A DNA stretch of 64,000 nt from Actinophytocola sp044466355. Its GTDB lineage: Bacteria; Actinomycetota; Actinomycetes; Mycobacteriales; Pseudonocardiaceae. The stretch is from the NCBI RefSeq assembly GCF_044466355.1, contig NZ_JBITMQ010000010.1:62001-126000 (forward strand), in the 5' to 3' direction. This document shows, piece after piece, positions 43,056-52,900 of the stretch. The position numbers and the translations under genes are program-made. Position 1 is the first letter of the stretch. Every line of letters starts with the position of its first letter. Under the pieces are notes generated by a model. The model had not been told where the DNA came from and ran no database searches. It was given only the letters and a program-made list of their open reading frames with translations.

Positions 43056-43456
43056 TCGGTGAACGGGGCCGAGTCGGTGAGGAGCGGCCGCACCTCGAGC
43101 CACTCCTGGACCGGCCTGCCCCCGGCCCCCGGCGCGGCGGACAGCTCCCCGGCCAGCTCGACGGCGCGCTCCCACGACTCCACGTCGATGATCATCCACC
43201 CGGCGACGAGGTCCTTGGTCTCGGCGAACGGCCCGTCGGTCACCGGTGGGCGGCCCTCGCCGTCGTTGCGCACGAACGCACCGCCCGGCGCCAGCGCCCG
43301 GTGGTCGACGAACTCCCCCGTCTCCTCCAGGCGGGCGGCGAAGTCGCGCATGTACCGCACGTGCGCGTCGAACTCCTCGGGCGTCCACTGGTCCATCGGC
43401 ACGTCGTTGACCGGCGCCGGCGCGCCGCGATAGTGCTTGAGCAGCAGGTACTTCAC
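43052..43456 (-). CDS. DGPF-type YciI-like protein
   Basis: A 134-residue YCII-related protein with the eponymous motif in TDGPFAETKD near residue 77 and the usual start MKYLLLKHYRG. The GTG start has GAGGAG six bases upstream. DGPF proteins are the conserved partners of ECF42 sigma factors and are usually in their regulon; here the gene overlaps the sigma start. The biochemical role is unresolved. Confidence 0.9.
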   Translation of the reverse strand: MKYLLLKHYRGAPAPVNDVPMDQWTPEEFDAHVRYMRDFAARLEETGEFVDHRALAPGGAFVRNDGEGRPPVTDGPFAETKDLVAGWMIIDVESWERAVELAGELSAAPGAGGRPVQEWLEVRPLLTDSAPFTE

Positions 43457-43470
43457 GGTGGGCTCCTCGT

Positions 43471-43968
43471 TCAGGCGTTCTGGCGTTCCGCGCGCCGCCG
43501 GACCAGTTCCTCGACGGCGCTCGGGAGGGTCGTCTCGAAGTCGATCAGTTTGGCCCACGTCGGGGTGACGACGATGCGCACCATGCCGTCGTAGAGCGAG
43601 CGGACCTCGGCCTCCCACTCGACCCGCTGCTCGGCCGTCATCCGGTACGAGCCGTTCATCTGGAGGTACTCGTCGGGGATGCCGTCGACGTAGTCCAGCT
43701 CGGCCCGGCCGCGGACCAGCAGCATCTTCGGCGGGTGCACCTCGGTGTCGATCGTCAGGGCCACAGCGGGATTGTGGCGCAGGGCGGCGAGCTTCGGCGC
43801 GTTCGTCGTCGTGCACATGACGATCTCCGTGCCGTTCCAGGTGAACCCGATGGGGATGGTGCGCGGTGTGCCGTCCTTCGCGACGTAGGCCAGCCGGGTC
43901 AGGTCACGGGCCAGCAGTTCCCGGCTGAAGGGGCGGTTCAGGACCTCGGTGATCTCGTTCTGCTCCAC
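43471..43968 (-). CDS. pyridoxamine 5'-phosphate oxidase-fold protein (PPOX family)
   Basis: A 165-residue split-barrel flavin or F420-binding protein. After a short helix come the family strands RLAYVAKDGTPRTIPIGF, NGTEIVMCTTTNAPKLAALRHNPAVALTID, and a C-terminal IVVTPTWAKLIDFETT. The GTG start has GGGAG upstream. It reads in the same direction as the DGPF gene, 14 bases away, so it may share that operon, though no link with ECF42 is certain. It might reduce a small molecule using flavin or F420. Confidence 0.85.
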   Translation of the reverse strand: MEQNEITEVLNRPFSRELLARDLTRLAYVAKDGTPRTIPIGFTWNGTEIVMCTTTNAPKLAALRHNPAVALTIDTEVHPPKMLLVRGRAELDYVDGIPDEYLQMNGSYRMTAEQRVEWEAEVRSLYDGMVRIVVTPTWAKLIDFETTLPSAVEELVRRRAERQNA

Positions 43969-44045
43969 GATCGGCTCCCTGGTCACGCGGCCCGTCGTGG
44001 CCGCTCGTGCCCCTGGGACGGAGCCGACTCCCGGTTCTCGACACC

Positions 44046-44081
44046 GGGCCCGCTTCCGCGGGCCGGGCGCGCAGCGCCCGG
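44046..44081 (-). terminator. tandem stem-loops downstream of the penicillin-binding protein gene
   Basis: Two overlapping perfect hairpins: GGCCCGC-TTCC-GCGGGCC (44047-44064) and CCGGGCGC-GCA-GCGCCCGG (44063-44081), which share two bases. They lie about 140 bases after the stop of the gene at 44218 and before the PPOX gene. Without a U tract they resemble actinobacterial intrinsic terminators. Confidence 0.55.
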
Positions 44082-44217
44082 CCCGGTTCGTGAAGTCCTT
44101 CAGCACACCGGGGGAAGCCCATCCGCGTGGACGCGGCACCGGCCGCGCGCCGGGTCCAGTAGCCACCGCATGGCCAGGCCGTCGCACACCGAAAGCGTCT
44201 TTCAGGGCATTCCGGCG

Positions 44218-46377
44218 TCAGTTGATCCGCTCGTAGCTCGGGTCGGAGGCGGGCAGTGGGAGGCTCGGCTGCCCCTCCAGGATCTTGGTCATCGCGCCGA
44301 ACCAGGTCCTGGCAGGGGTTTTGCCGCCGAACATGTTCCCGGAGTCACCCTCGGTGGCGGTGACGTTCCCGGGCCCGCCGTCGTACAACCCGCCGAAGGG
44401 CCGGTCCGGCCGGAACACCATGGCGGCACCGGCCAGCTGCGGCGTGCCACCGACGAAGGCGGCCGACCCGTTGTGCTGCGTGGTCCCGGTCTTGCCGATC
44501 ATCGGCCGGTTCCAGCCGACCTCCGCCGCCGCGGCGGCCGCGGTGCCACCGGGCAGGTCGTCCTTGCTCATCCCGACGGCGAGGGTGTCGGCGAGGCCCT
44601 CCGGCACCGCCTGCTCACACTTCTCCTCCTGCACCGGGTACGGCTCGCCGTCGCGGTCGGTGACCGACTGCAGCGGCGTTGGCGGGCACCACACGCCACC
44701 GCTGAGGATCGTGGCTGCGACGTTGGCCAGCTCCAGCCCGCTCGTCGGGCTCACCCCCAGCGTGAAGGAACCCTTGCCGGGCGAGTTCTCGCTGGGGCCG
44801 AAGAACTCGGCCTGGCTCTGCCGCACCTCCGCGCTGTCGCCCTTGGGGTTCGGCTTGGCGCCGGTCGCCGCGTTGGACGCCATGGTCTTGCGCAACCCCA
44901 GCTTGCGCGCCATGTCGATCACGGCGCCCATGCCCGCCTTCTCCTCGAGGATGACGAACGCGGTGTTCGGCGACGTCTGCAGCGCGGTCTGCAACGTCAT
45001 GCTGCCGCTGCCGCCCTCGCTGGCGTTCGTCAGGCAGTAGGCACGCGTGCCCTGCGCGACGGTCGGGCACTGGTCGCCGCCGCCGACGAACACCTTCGAG
45101 GTGTACGAGCTGGGTGACTGGACGGTGTCGTAGATGCCCGCGACCCTGCGTTCCATCGCCGCCGCCGCGGTGAAGATCTTGTAGCTCGAACCGGTGCCGG
45201 TGACGTTGGAGATGGCCGACGGCAGCGAGAACTCGGTCTGGCCCGCGTCGGCGTTCGGGCCGTAGTCGCGGTTGGCGGCCAGCGCCACCACCTCGTGCCG
45301 GTCCTTGCCGGGCTTGACCAGCGACAACGTGTTGGCGACGTTCTCCTGCGTCTTGTCCACCTGTCGCTCCGCGGACTCCTTCGCGGCGTGGTTGGCCCTC
45401 CGGTCCAGCGTGGTGCGGATCGTGTAGCCGCCGGTGTAGAGGTCGTCCTTGGACATGCCGTGCTCGATCAGGTAGTCCTCGACGTACTGGCAGAAGAAGC
45501 CGTTCTCCGGGCCGGCGCCGACGCAGTTCGCCGGTGGCTTGTCGGGGCCGCCCTCGAGGACGCCGAGCCCCTCGTCCTTGACCTGCTCCGCGTCGTCCTT
45601 CGACAGCTTGCGGTTCTCCACCATCTTGTCGACCACGAAGTTGCGCCGGTCGAGCGCGCGCTCCGGGTGGCTCCACGGGTCGTAGATCGACGGGTTGTTC
45701 GCCATGCCGGCGAGCAGCGCGCTCTGGGCGACCGTGAGCTTGTCGGGCGTGGTGCCGAAGTAGGACTTGGCGGCCGCGCCGACGCCGTAGACCTGGCGGG
45801 AGAACTCGACGACGTTGAGGTAGCCGGTGAGGATCTCCTCCTTGCTCATGGTCGTCTCGAGCTGGATCGCGATCCTCGCCTCGGCGAGCTTGCGCGAGAT
45901 GCTCGTCTCCTGCGCCCGCTGCTGCCCGGCCTTGTCGTCCCGGTAGACGACGTTGATCAGGTAGTTCTTGACGTACTGCTGGGTCAGCGTCGACGCGCCC
46001 TGCGTGTCGCCGCCGGAGGTGTTGTTGAGCGCCGCGCGGATGGTGCCCTTCCAGTCGACGCCGTGGTGCTCGTAGAAGCGGCGGTCCTCGACGGAGATCA
46101 GCGCCCACTTCATCGCGTCGGAGATCTCGTCCGGCTGGGTCGGGATGCGGTACTGGTCGTACAGCGTCGCGATGGGGGCGCCGTCGCGGTCCGTGATGGT
46201 CGTGACCAGGGGCGGCGGCTCGTCGGCCAGCTCGGCGGACAACGACTCCACCGTCTCGCTGGCCTGGTTCGTCATCACCCCTGCCAGTGCGGCGACCGGG
46301 AGCAGTGTTCCCGCGACGAGCACCCCGGCGAGCAGGCAGAGACCGAATATCCTGAGCAGACTCCCCCTCGTGCGCAT
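44218..46377 (-). CDS. class A penicillin-binding protein (transglycosylase/transpeptidase)
   Basis: A 719-residue bifunctional peptidoglycan synthase. One N-terminal membrane helix (LCLLAGVLVAGTLLPVAALAG) anchors it. The glycosyltransferase 51 domain follows (SVEDRRFYEHHGVDW; GASTLTQQYVKN). The transpeptidase has SxxK in GSSYKIF, SxN in TSPNTAF and KTG in IGKTGTTQ. It polymerises and cross-links the wall outside the membrane. An Ala run (GGTAAAAAAEVG) precedes the KTG box. The ATG at 46377 lies 6 nt after TACCCT, which suggests a leaderless transcript. Confidence 0.93.
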   Translation of the reverse strand: MRTRGSLLRIFGLCLLAGVLVAGTLLPVAALAGVMTNQASETVESLSAELADEPPPLVTTITDRDGAPIATLYDQYRIPTQPDEISDAMKWALISVEDRRFYEHHGVDWKGTIRAALNNTSGGDTQGASTLTQQYVKNYLINVVYRDDKAGQQRAQETSISRKLAEARIAIQLETTMSKEEILTGYLNVVEFSRQVYGVGAAAKSYFGTTPDKLTVAQSALLAGMANNPSIYDPWSHPERALDRRNFVVDKMVENRKLSKDDAEQVKDEGLGVLEGGPDKPPANCVGAGPENGFFCQYVEDYLIEHGMSKDDLYTGGYTIRTTLDRRANHAAKESAERQVDKTQENVANTLSLVKPGKDRHEVVALAANRDYGPNADAGQTEFSLPSAISNVTGTGSSYKIFTAAAAMERRVAGIYDTVQSPSSYTSKVFVGGGDQCPTVAQGTRAYCLTNASEGGSGSMTLQTALQTSPNTAFVILEEKAGMGAVIDMARKLGLRKTMASNAATGAKPNPKGDSAEVRQSQAEFFGPSENSPGKGSFTLGVSPTSGLELANVAATILSGGVWCPPTPLQSVTDRDGEPYPVQEEKCEQAVPEGLADTLAVGMSKDDLPGGTAAAAAAEVGWNRPMIGKTGTTQHNGSAAFVGGTPQLAGAAMVFRPDRPFGGLYDGGPGNVTATEGDSGNMFGGKTPARTWFGAMTKILEGQPSLPLPASDPSYERIN

Positions 46378-46419
46378 GCGGCCAGGGTACGCAGGGTGAC
46401 GTGAGAGGCTCGTGATCGA

Positions 46420-47124
46420 ATGCCCTACACGAGAGGTATCGCACAGTTGAGCAACCTCGACGACACCACGCTCGACGACCCGGTCGGCGCGTCACTGCGT
46501 AGTCACCACGCAGCCCTGGCCCGCACGCTCGGCGGCGCGGTCACCTACCAACCGGACGTCGCGACCTTCTCCTCACTCACCGGCGACGGGTGGCCCGACC
46601 TCGCCAAGCTGCTGGGCCCCGGCGCGTTCGCCGACATGTTCAGCCACCCGGTGGCCCCGCCACCGGGCTGGGAGCCGGTGTTCGTCCTCGAAGGCCGCCA
46701 GATGATCTGGACCGGGCGGGCCCCGGACGCGGGCGACGTGGTCGAACTGGGCGCGGCCGACGTGCCCGAGATGCTCGACCTGACCGAACGCACCAGGCCC
46801 GGCCCGTTCCGGCAGCGCACCCGCGAACTCGGCACGTACCTCGGCGTCCGCGACGGTGGCACGCTGGTCGCGATGGCGGGCGAACGGCTGCACCCACCGG
46901 GATGGACCGAGATCAGCGCCGTCTGCACCGCGCCGGAGGCCAGGGGACGCGGCCTCGCCGCCCGCCTGGTCGGGGCGCTCGTCGCGCGCGTCATGGCCCG
47001 CGACGAACGCCCCTTCCTGCACGTGGCGGAGTCGAACGTCGGTGCGATCGCCCTCTACGAACGGTTGGGGTTCGAGACGCGGAGACGCGTGATCTTCCGC
47101 GGCTTCCGCACGCCCACCGGCTAG
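46420..47124 (+). CDS. GNAT-family N-acetyltransferase
   Basis: A 234-residue protein. The C-terminal half is a GNAT domain: ISAVCTAPEARGRGLAARLVGALV gives the acetyl-CoA loop, and ESNVGAIALYERLGF is the usual C-terminal motif. The N-terminal 100 residues (HHAALARTLGGAV; FADMFSHPVAPPPGWEPVF) match a subgroup of actinobacterial GNATs of unknown acceptor. It has GAGAGG upstream. Its TAG stop shares bases with the TAG of the convergent GH31 gene (CTAG). No functional link to the glucan locus is visible. Confidence 0.85.
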   Translation: MPYTRGIAQLSNLDDTTLDDPVGASLRSHHAALARTLGGAVTYQPDVATFSSLTGDGWPDLAKLLGPGAFADMFSHPVAPPPGWEPVFVLEGRQMIWTGRAPDAGDVVELGAADVPEMLDLTERTRPGPFRQRTRELGTYLGVRDGGTLVAMAGERLHPPGWTEISAVCTAPEARGRGLAARLVGALVARVMARDERPFLHVAESNVGAIALYERLGFETRRRVIFRGFRTPTG

Positions 47125-49970
47125 AACCCTCCCGTCGTCGTGCCGTACGAGCCGGTGGCCGGGGTCGTGAAGGCCGTGTTGGCCCCGGGTTCCCACTGGT
47201 CGGCCGTGTCCGGCCAGCCCGCCTCCTGCCGCTTGACGCACTTCCACTCGACCGGTGTGTTCGGCGGCAGGCCGGTCACCGTGCCGCTCCACGTCGGGTA
47301 GGCGGTCGGCGACAGCTTCACCGCGCTCGCGACCGACCACTCGCCGAGCTGCGGCGCGCTGCCGACCGCGTACACCGACTGACCCGCCACGGTCGTGCCG
47401 TTCGTGCAGGTGAACGTGGCCGACACCGGCGCCTGGCCCACCGTGAACTGGAACGTCTTCGCCGACGTGACCGACAGCGACGCCGACTTCGCGACCACCA
47501 CGTTCCCGCCCGCGTTGTACCAACCGGACGCGGCCGCGTCGAACGCCGCCTTGTTGGCGTGCTGGGTCAGCGCGGCGCCGTTCAGCGTGACCGCCGACGC
47601 CTGCGAGTCCGTGACCAGCTCAACCACGTTCTGCCGCGACGACGGCGCACCGGAGTAGGTGCCCGACGCGGCCGCGACCGTCACCGTCGCGGTCGAGCCG
47701 CTGCGGGACTGGCTCAGCAGCGTCGTCCGCTTCGCACCGGTCTGGTAGCCGGTCGACGCGCCGTCGTCCTCGGCGAGGGTGAACGACGAGGACGTGGTGT
47801 CCGAGTACACCCGGGTCACCAGCTCGTTGCGGGTCGTCCCGTCGGCACGCTTGCCGAGCACGTTCATGGTCTGGCCGTCGACGTGCATCTTCGGCAGGAT
47901 CGCGCCGCCCCGGGCGTACGTGGGCAGCGTGAACTTCCCGTTGCGGTACAAGGGGACGTCGTTCACCCACTGTCCGGTCGAGACGATCTTCTGACCGGTG
48001 TGGTAGTCCCACCAGGTGCCCGCGGGCAGGTACATGTTCCGCGACCGCTCACCCGCCCCGGCCACGACACCGACCAGCAGGTCCTTGCCGATCATCTTCT
48101 CGTGGCCCATCTCGCGCACGTTCTGGTCGTTCTGGAAGTGGTAGACGAGCGGCGGGACCAGCGGGTCACCGGTCGTGTACGCGTTGTGCGCCAACGAGTA
48201 GTAGTACGGCGTCAGCTCGTACCGGCGTGCGATGTTCGCCCGGTTGCTCGCCACGTCACCGATGCTGTCCGGCGCGGTCTCCAGGCAGTTGCACAGGTTC
48301 TCGGTGTGCGGCCGCACCGGCACGTCGAACCACGCCGAGTTGGCGAACCACTGCGTGTACAGCTCGTCGAGGTCGCTGTTCAGCATCTCGCGGCGGAACC
48401 CGCCGATGTCCGACCCGTAGTAGTCCACACCGGACATCGACATGTGCATCTGCGCGTTCTGCTGCTGCGCCAACGCGGTCAGCTTCGACCCGATGTCACC
48501 GGACCACATCGCGGCACCCGTGCGCTGGATACCGCCGGCACCGGACCGCACCAACAGGAACGGGCGCCTGGTCTCGGCGTTGTCGGCGTAGCCCTTCTGG
48601 ATCGACAGCGCCCACTCCAGGTTGTACACGTTGTGGTAGTCGGCGTGCGCGTGCTTGCCGGGCAGCACGCCCGCGGTCCAGTCTCCGCCGTCGTACATCT
48701 CCGGCTCGCCGAGGTCGAGCCAGTGCCCGGTGACGCCCTCGTCGACGAGGTGGTCGCGCTGGGTGTCGTGCCAGTACGTGCCCGCGGCCTGCTGCGTCCA
48801 GTCGATCATGCCGCCGCGGCCCCACCAGTCGTTGCCGGTGAGGTACACGGGCGCGCACGTCGAACAGCCCGCGCGCACCAGGTAGCCGGAGTTGGCCATG
48901 CTCGTGTGCTCCGGCAGGGCCCGCCCGATGTAGGACTCCTCGATCGGGATCACGCCGACGCCGTTCGCCGACGCCAGTGACGCGATCTTGGTGGCCGGGT
49001 TGGGGAACGCGGCGGTGTCCCAGTCGAGCGTGCCCATCCTGGTGCTGTCCGACCCGGCGGTCACGCCACCGAACCAGTCGACGTCGAGCATCACGCCGTC
49101 GGTCGGGAACTGGTTGGTGCGCAGGGACGCCAGCGTCGAGTCGACCTCGGCCCAGTTGTCGTAGCCGAACTCCGACATCCACAGCCCGAACGCCTTCTTC
49201 GGCGGCACGGGCGGTTTCCCGGTCAGCTCCAGGTAGTCCTTGCGCAGGTCGGGCAGGTCCGGGCCGGACATCACGTACCAGCGGACCTGGTCACCCCAGG
49301 TGTCCATGGTCCACGGGTCGCCGGTCAGGTTCCACTCCTGCTTGTAGACCTGGTCGACGAACAGCCCGTAGTTCGCGTTGCCGGGGCCGACCGCGAACAG
49401 CACCGGGATCTGTGCGTTGCCGACCGGGCCGTTGTCGGTGTCATAGATCATCGCGTTGCCGTACGTGCCGCCCGGGGTGCGGCTGCGGCCGACCCAGTCG
49501 CCGTCCGCGCTGCCGCCCATGAAGAACTGCTCGCCGAGCCCGTACGCGTGCTGCATCGACGACTTCGTGAACGACAGGCCCTTCCACGCCTGTGTCAGGT
49601 TGCGCGGGCACTGCGTGGTGAGCAGCAGGTCGGTGGCGGGCACCGTGTCGTAGACGGCCGCGCACAGGGTGGCGGTGTTCACCTCGACCCGGATGCCCGG
49701 TGTCGTGAGGATCCCGCCGTTCTGCGTGAGGCTCGTCGGGCCGGGGTAGTTGGTCTTGTACACCTGCCGGGTCGTGAACAGCGGCGTGCCCGTGCCGGGG
49801 CCGCTGCCCACACCGGTCTCGAAGTGCACCAGGTCGTCGTCGAGGAACTCGACCACCAGGTAGTTGCCGCCCGCGCTGAACTGGACCCGCTGCACCGCGG
49901 CCGCGGCCTGCGGCACGAACGCGGTCAGGCCCGCCGCGACGAGCGCGAGGACTAGTAGGATTCTTCTCAT
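47121..49970 (-). CDS. secreted GH31 alpha-glucosidase/6-alpha-glucosyltransferase-like enzyme with C-terminal CBM20
   Basis: A 949-residue exported enzyme. A Sec signal (LLVLALVAAGLTAFVPQAAAA) precedes an N-terminal beta-sandwich and a GH31 catalytic barrel with GVMLDVDWFGG, the nucleophile Asp419 in HWLDLGEPEM and the acid/base Asp492 in MWSGDIGS. The last ~100 residues are a starch-binding CBM20 (LGEWSVASAVKLS; WSGTVTGLPPNTPVEWK). In pathway terms it fits the enzyme that caps maltodextrins with an alpha-1,6-glucosyl unit, but hydrolysis is equally possible. Its ATG overlaps the stop of the upstream GH31 gene (ATGA). Early CTA codons follow the start. Confidence 0.85.
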   Translation of the reverse strand: MRRILLVLALVAAGLTAFVPQAAAAVQRVQFSAGGNYLVVEFLDDDLVHFETGVGSGPGTGTPLFTTRQVYKTNYPGPTSLTQNGGILTTPGIRVEVNTATLCAAVYDTVPATDLLLTTQCPRNLTQAWKGLSFTKSSMQHAYGLGEQFFMGGSADGDWVGRSRTPGGTYGNAMIYDTDNGPVGNAQIPVLFAVGPGNANYGLFVDQVYKQEWNLTGDPWTMDTWGDQVRWYVMSGPDLPDLRKDYLELTGKPPVPPKKAFGLWMSEFGYDNWAEVDSTLASLRTNQFPTDGVMLDVDWFGGVTAGSDSTRMGTLDWDTAAFPNPATKIASLASANGVGVIPIEESYIGRALPEHTSMANSGYLVRAGCSTCAPVYLTGNDWWGRGGMIDWTQQAAGTYWHDTQRDHLVDEGVTGHWLDLGEPEMYDGGDWTAGVLPGKHAHADYHNVYNLEWALSIQKGYADNAETRRPFLLVRSGAGGIQRTGAAMWSGDIGSKLTALAQQQNAQMHMSMSGVDYYGSDIGGFRREMLNSDLDELYTQWFANSAWFDVPVRPHTENLCNCLETAPDSIGDVASNRANIARRYELTPYYYSLAHNAYTTGDPLVPPLVYHFQNDQNVREMGHEKMIGKDLLVGVVAGAGERSRNMYLPAGTWWDYHTGQKIVSTGQWVNDVPLYRNGKFTLPTYARGGAILPKMHVDGQTMNVLGKRADGTTRNELVTRVYSDTTSSSFTLAEDDGASTGYQTGAKRTTLLSQSRSGSTATVTVAAASGTYSGAPSSRQNVVELVTDSQASAVTLNGAALTQHANKAAFDAAASGWYNAGGNVVVAKSASLSVTSAKTFQFTVGQAPVSATFTCTNGTTVAGQSVYAVGSAPQLGEWSVASAVKLSPTAYPTWSGTVTGLPPNTPVEWKCVKRQEAGWPDTADQWEPGANTAFTTPATGSYGTTTGGF

Positions 49971-52900
49971 GGTCTGGCCACCGTGATGTTGTCCAGGTTG
50001 ATCGCGCCGGTGTTGCTCGCGTCGTACGACAACCGGATCGCGTGTTTGCCCGCCGTGAGGGACGTCGACAGCGTCGCCGTGCCCCACGTGTCCCAGTTGG
50101 CGGTCGCGGGCAGGGAGACCGTGCCCACGGACACGCCGTCCACGTGGACCGTCCGCGTGGCGGTGGTCCCGGAACCGTTGGCGTAGCGGAACTTCAGGTT
50201 GTGCGTGCCGCTCACCGAGTTGACGTCCACGGTCACGGAGTCGCCGGAGGCGGTGAACCCGTCCACGAAACCGGTCCCGGTGTAGCCGGGGTGGTCGGTG
50301 TTGGTGGACACGTTGGTGTTGGTGCCGAACTCGGCCTCGTACGCGGCCTTGTCGACGCCGTTCAGGACCACCGACCGGGACGAGGCACTGCTCGGCAGCT
50401 TCACGAACGTCAGCTGCTGCACCGGGTCCCAGTACCAGCCCTCGGTCGCCGCCGACAGCGCCGCCACCGACGCGTGCTGCGTCAGCGTGGTGCCGGAGCG
50501 GGTCACCGACGTCGGCTTGGTCGACGCGACCTGCAACGTCGAGGTGGTCGTGAGGGCCGGTGCGGACACGGTGACCGTGTGCGTGCCGAACGACTCCGTC
50601 GAGGTGATCGTGCGGGTCGCGTTCGCCGAGTCCTCGAAGTAGCCGTAGCTGGTCGTGCCGGACGGGTAGATCCGGAACGTCAGGTTCGGGTAGCTGGTGA
50701 CGCTGTTCCCGATGGTGCCGCCGAGCTGGTAGTTGGCGTTCAGGTTCAGCGGCACGATCGCGCCCGCCTTGGCGTACACCGGGATCGAGTCGGTGCCCGC
50801 GAAGTACGTCTTCGTGCCCGGCCCCTGAGCGCGGCCGCCGTTCCAGAAGTCGTACCACTCACCGGCTGGCAGGTAGACGCTCTTCGACGTCGCGCCCTGC
50901 GTGGTGATCGGCGCGACCAGGAGCTGGCGCCCGAACATGTACTGCTGGTCCTGCGCCGCGGCGGTCGCGTCCGAGCCGTACTGGACGCTCATCGCCTGCA
51001 TCATCGGCAGGCCGGTGTTGGCCGAGTTCCGCGCCTCGGTGTAGAGGTACGGGATCAGGTTCATCCGGACGTTCGCGAACTTGCGGAACGTCGGGATCAC
51101 GCTGGTGTCCCCGGTCCGCGCCTGCACGTTCCACGGCGTGCGGGCCTCGGACGGCGACGGGCTGGCCTTCTCCGAGTGGTACTGCATGATCGGCGAGAAC
51201 GTGGCCATCGCGGTCGACCGCAGGTACAGCTCGCTGCTCGGGAAGCTGCCGGTGAACCCGGCGAGGTCCCACGCCCAGAACGGGATGCCGGACTGCCCCG
51301 CGGACAGGCCCGCGCGGACGGCCTCCTGGAACGCGCCGAACGTCGACGCCTGGTCACCCGCCCAGAAGATCGAGTTGCCCTGCGCGCCGGACGTGCCCGC
51401 CCGGCTGAACTGCACGCCCGTGCCGCCGGTCTTGGTCTCGATGTAGGAGTCGTACGCGCCGGTGTACAGGTTCGGGTAGAGGTTGTGCAGCTCGTCGCCC
51501 TCGCGGCCGTCGGCCGCGGTGACGCCCCGGCCGAACACGGCCTCGCTGCCGTCGGTCTTGAAGCCGTCGATGCCCACGTCGTCGAACAGGTACGCGCGCT
51601 TCGACATCCACCAGCTCGTGGCGGCGGTGCTGGTGAAGTCCGGCACCGTGCTGTCGCCGAACCACTGCCCGGTCGGCACGCGGTACGGCGCGCCCGCGCC
51701 GTCGCCGAGCACGTAGCCCTGCGCGGTGGCGTAGTCGCGGTCGTTGACGTGCTGCTGCGGCGCGGTCGGCGGGTTGGTGTCGAAGTTCTGCTTCAGCACC
51801 GGGATCTGCCACAGCACCACCTTGATGTTCTGGTTGTGCGCGGCGGTGACCATGGCCTTCGGGTCGGTCCACGCGGTGCCCGGCGGGAACGTCAGGTCCG
51901 CGTAGGACAGTGCCTGGCCGCCCGGCTTCGGTGTGTAGGTCGCGCCGTGCCACAGGTAGAACGTGGCCTCGTCGCTCCACTGTTCGAGCACCATCGCGGA
52001 GTGCGGGATGTCGTTGGCGGTGACGTTGTTCAGTTCCGCCATCACCTCGGCCTGCGTGTTCCACTCGTTGGCGGACATCCACAGGCCGAACGCCCACTTC
52101 GGCGGCAGCTCCGGCCGTGCGGTGGTGGCGGTGTAGTCGTCGAGGATCTCCGCACGGTTGCCGGTGTAGAAGTAGTAGTCGGCGGTCGAGTTCAGCGCGC
52201 CCGAGGTGTCGACGGTGAACCCGGCCATGTCCGACAGGTGCGTCGCCAGGTTGAAGATCGAGTACCGGTTGCTCGGCAGGTACACGCCGTAGCCCGCGGA
52301 GTTGGTGAAGAACGGCACCGACAGGTACGTCCGGTGCGTCGACCCCTGGTTCTGGTACTGGTTGTAGACGTAGTTGTGCACGTCCCGGCCGCGCTGGTTG
52401 AGCCCGTCGTAGCGTTCGCCGAAGCCCTCGAACCGCTCGCCTGCCGGGGTGTACCAGTGGTCCTCGATCTTGGTGACCGTGGTGGCGCCGTCGCTCGCCC
52501 AGCCCACGTTGCGGAACGTGGCGGGGTCGTACTGCCGCGCGATCAACGTGGTGCCGTCGGCCTTGTAGACCGCGACCCGGTACGGGCTCTTCTGGATCTT
52601 CACCTGCACGCCGGACGTGGCGAGCGTCAGCGTCGAGGCGCTGTCGGTGACCGTGTACGACGACGAGCCGGTGATGTTCAGCCCGCTGCCCGACGGCGCG
52701 ATCTGGGTGCGGAACCGGTCCGCAGCCGGGAAGGCGAAGCGGATCTTCGGGGTGAAGCTGCCCGCGGTGTCGCCGGTGGACACGTCCACGGAGGTGCCGT
52801 TGTCGACGAAACCGGTGACGTTGGACGGCCCGCTCCAGGACGTGACGGTGAAGGAGAACGGCCCGATCGTCCGCTCGCCCGCACCGTCCACATTGGCCCG

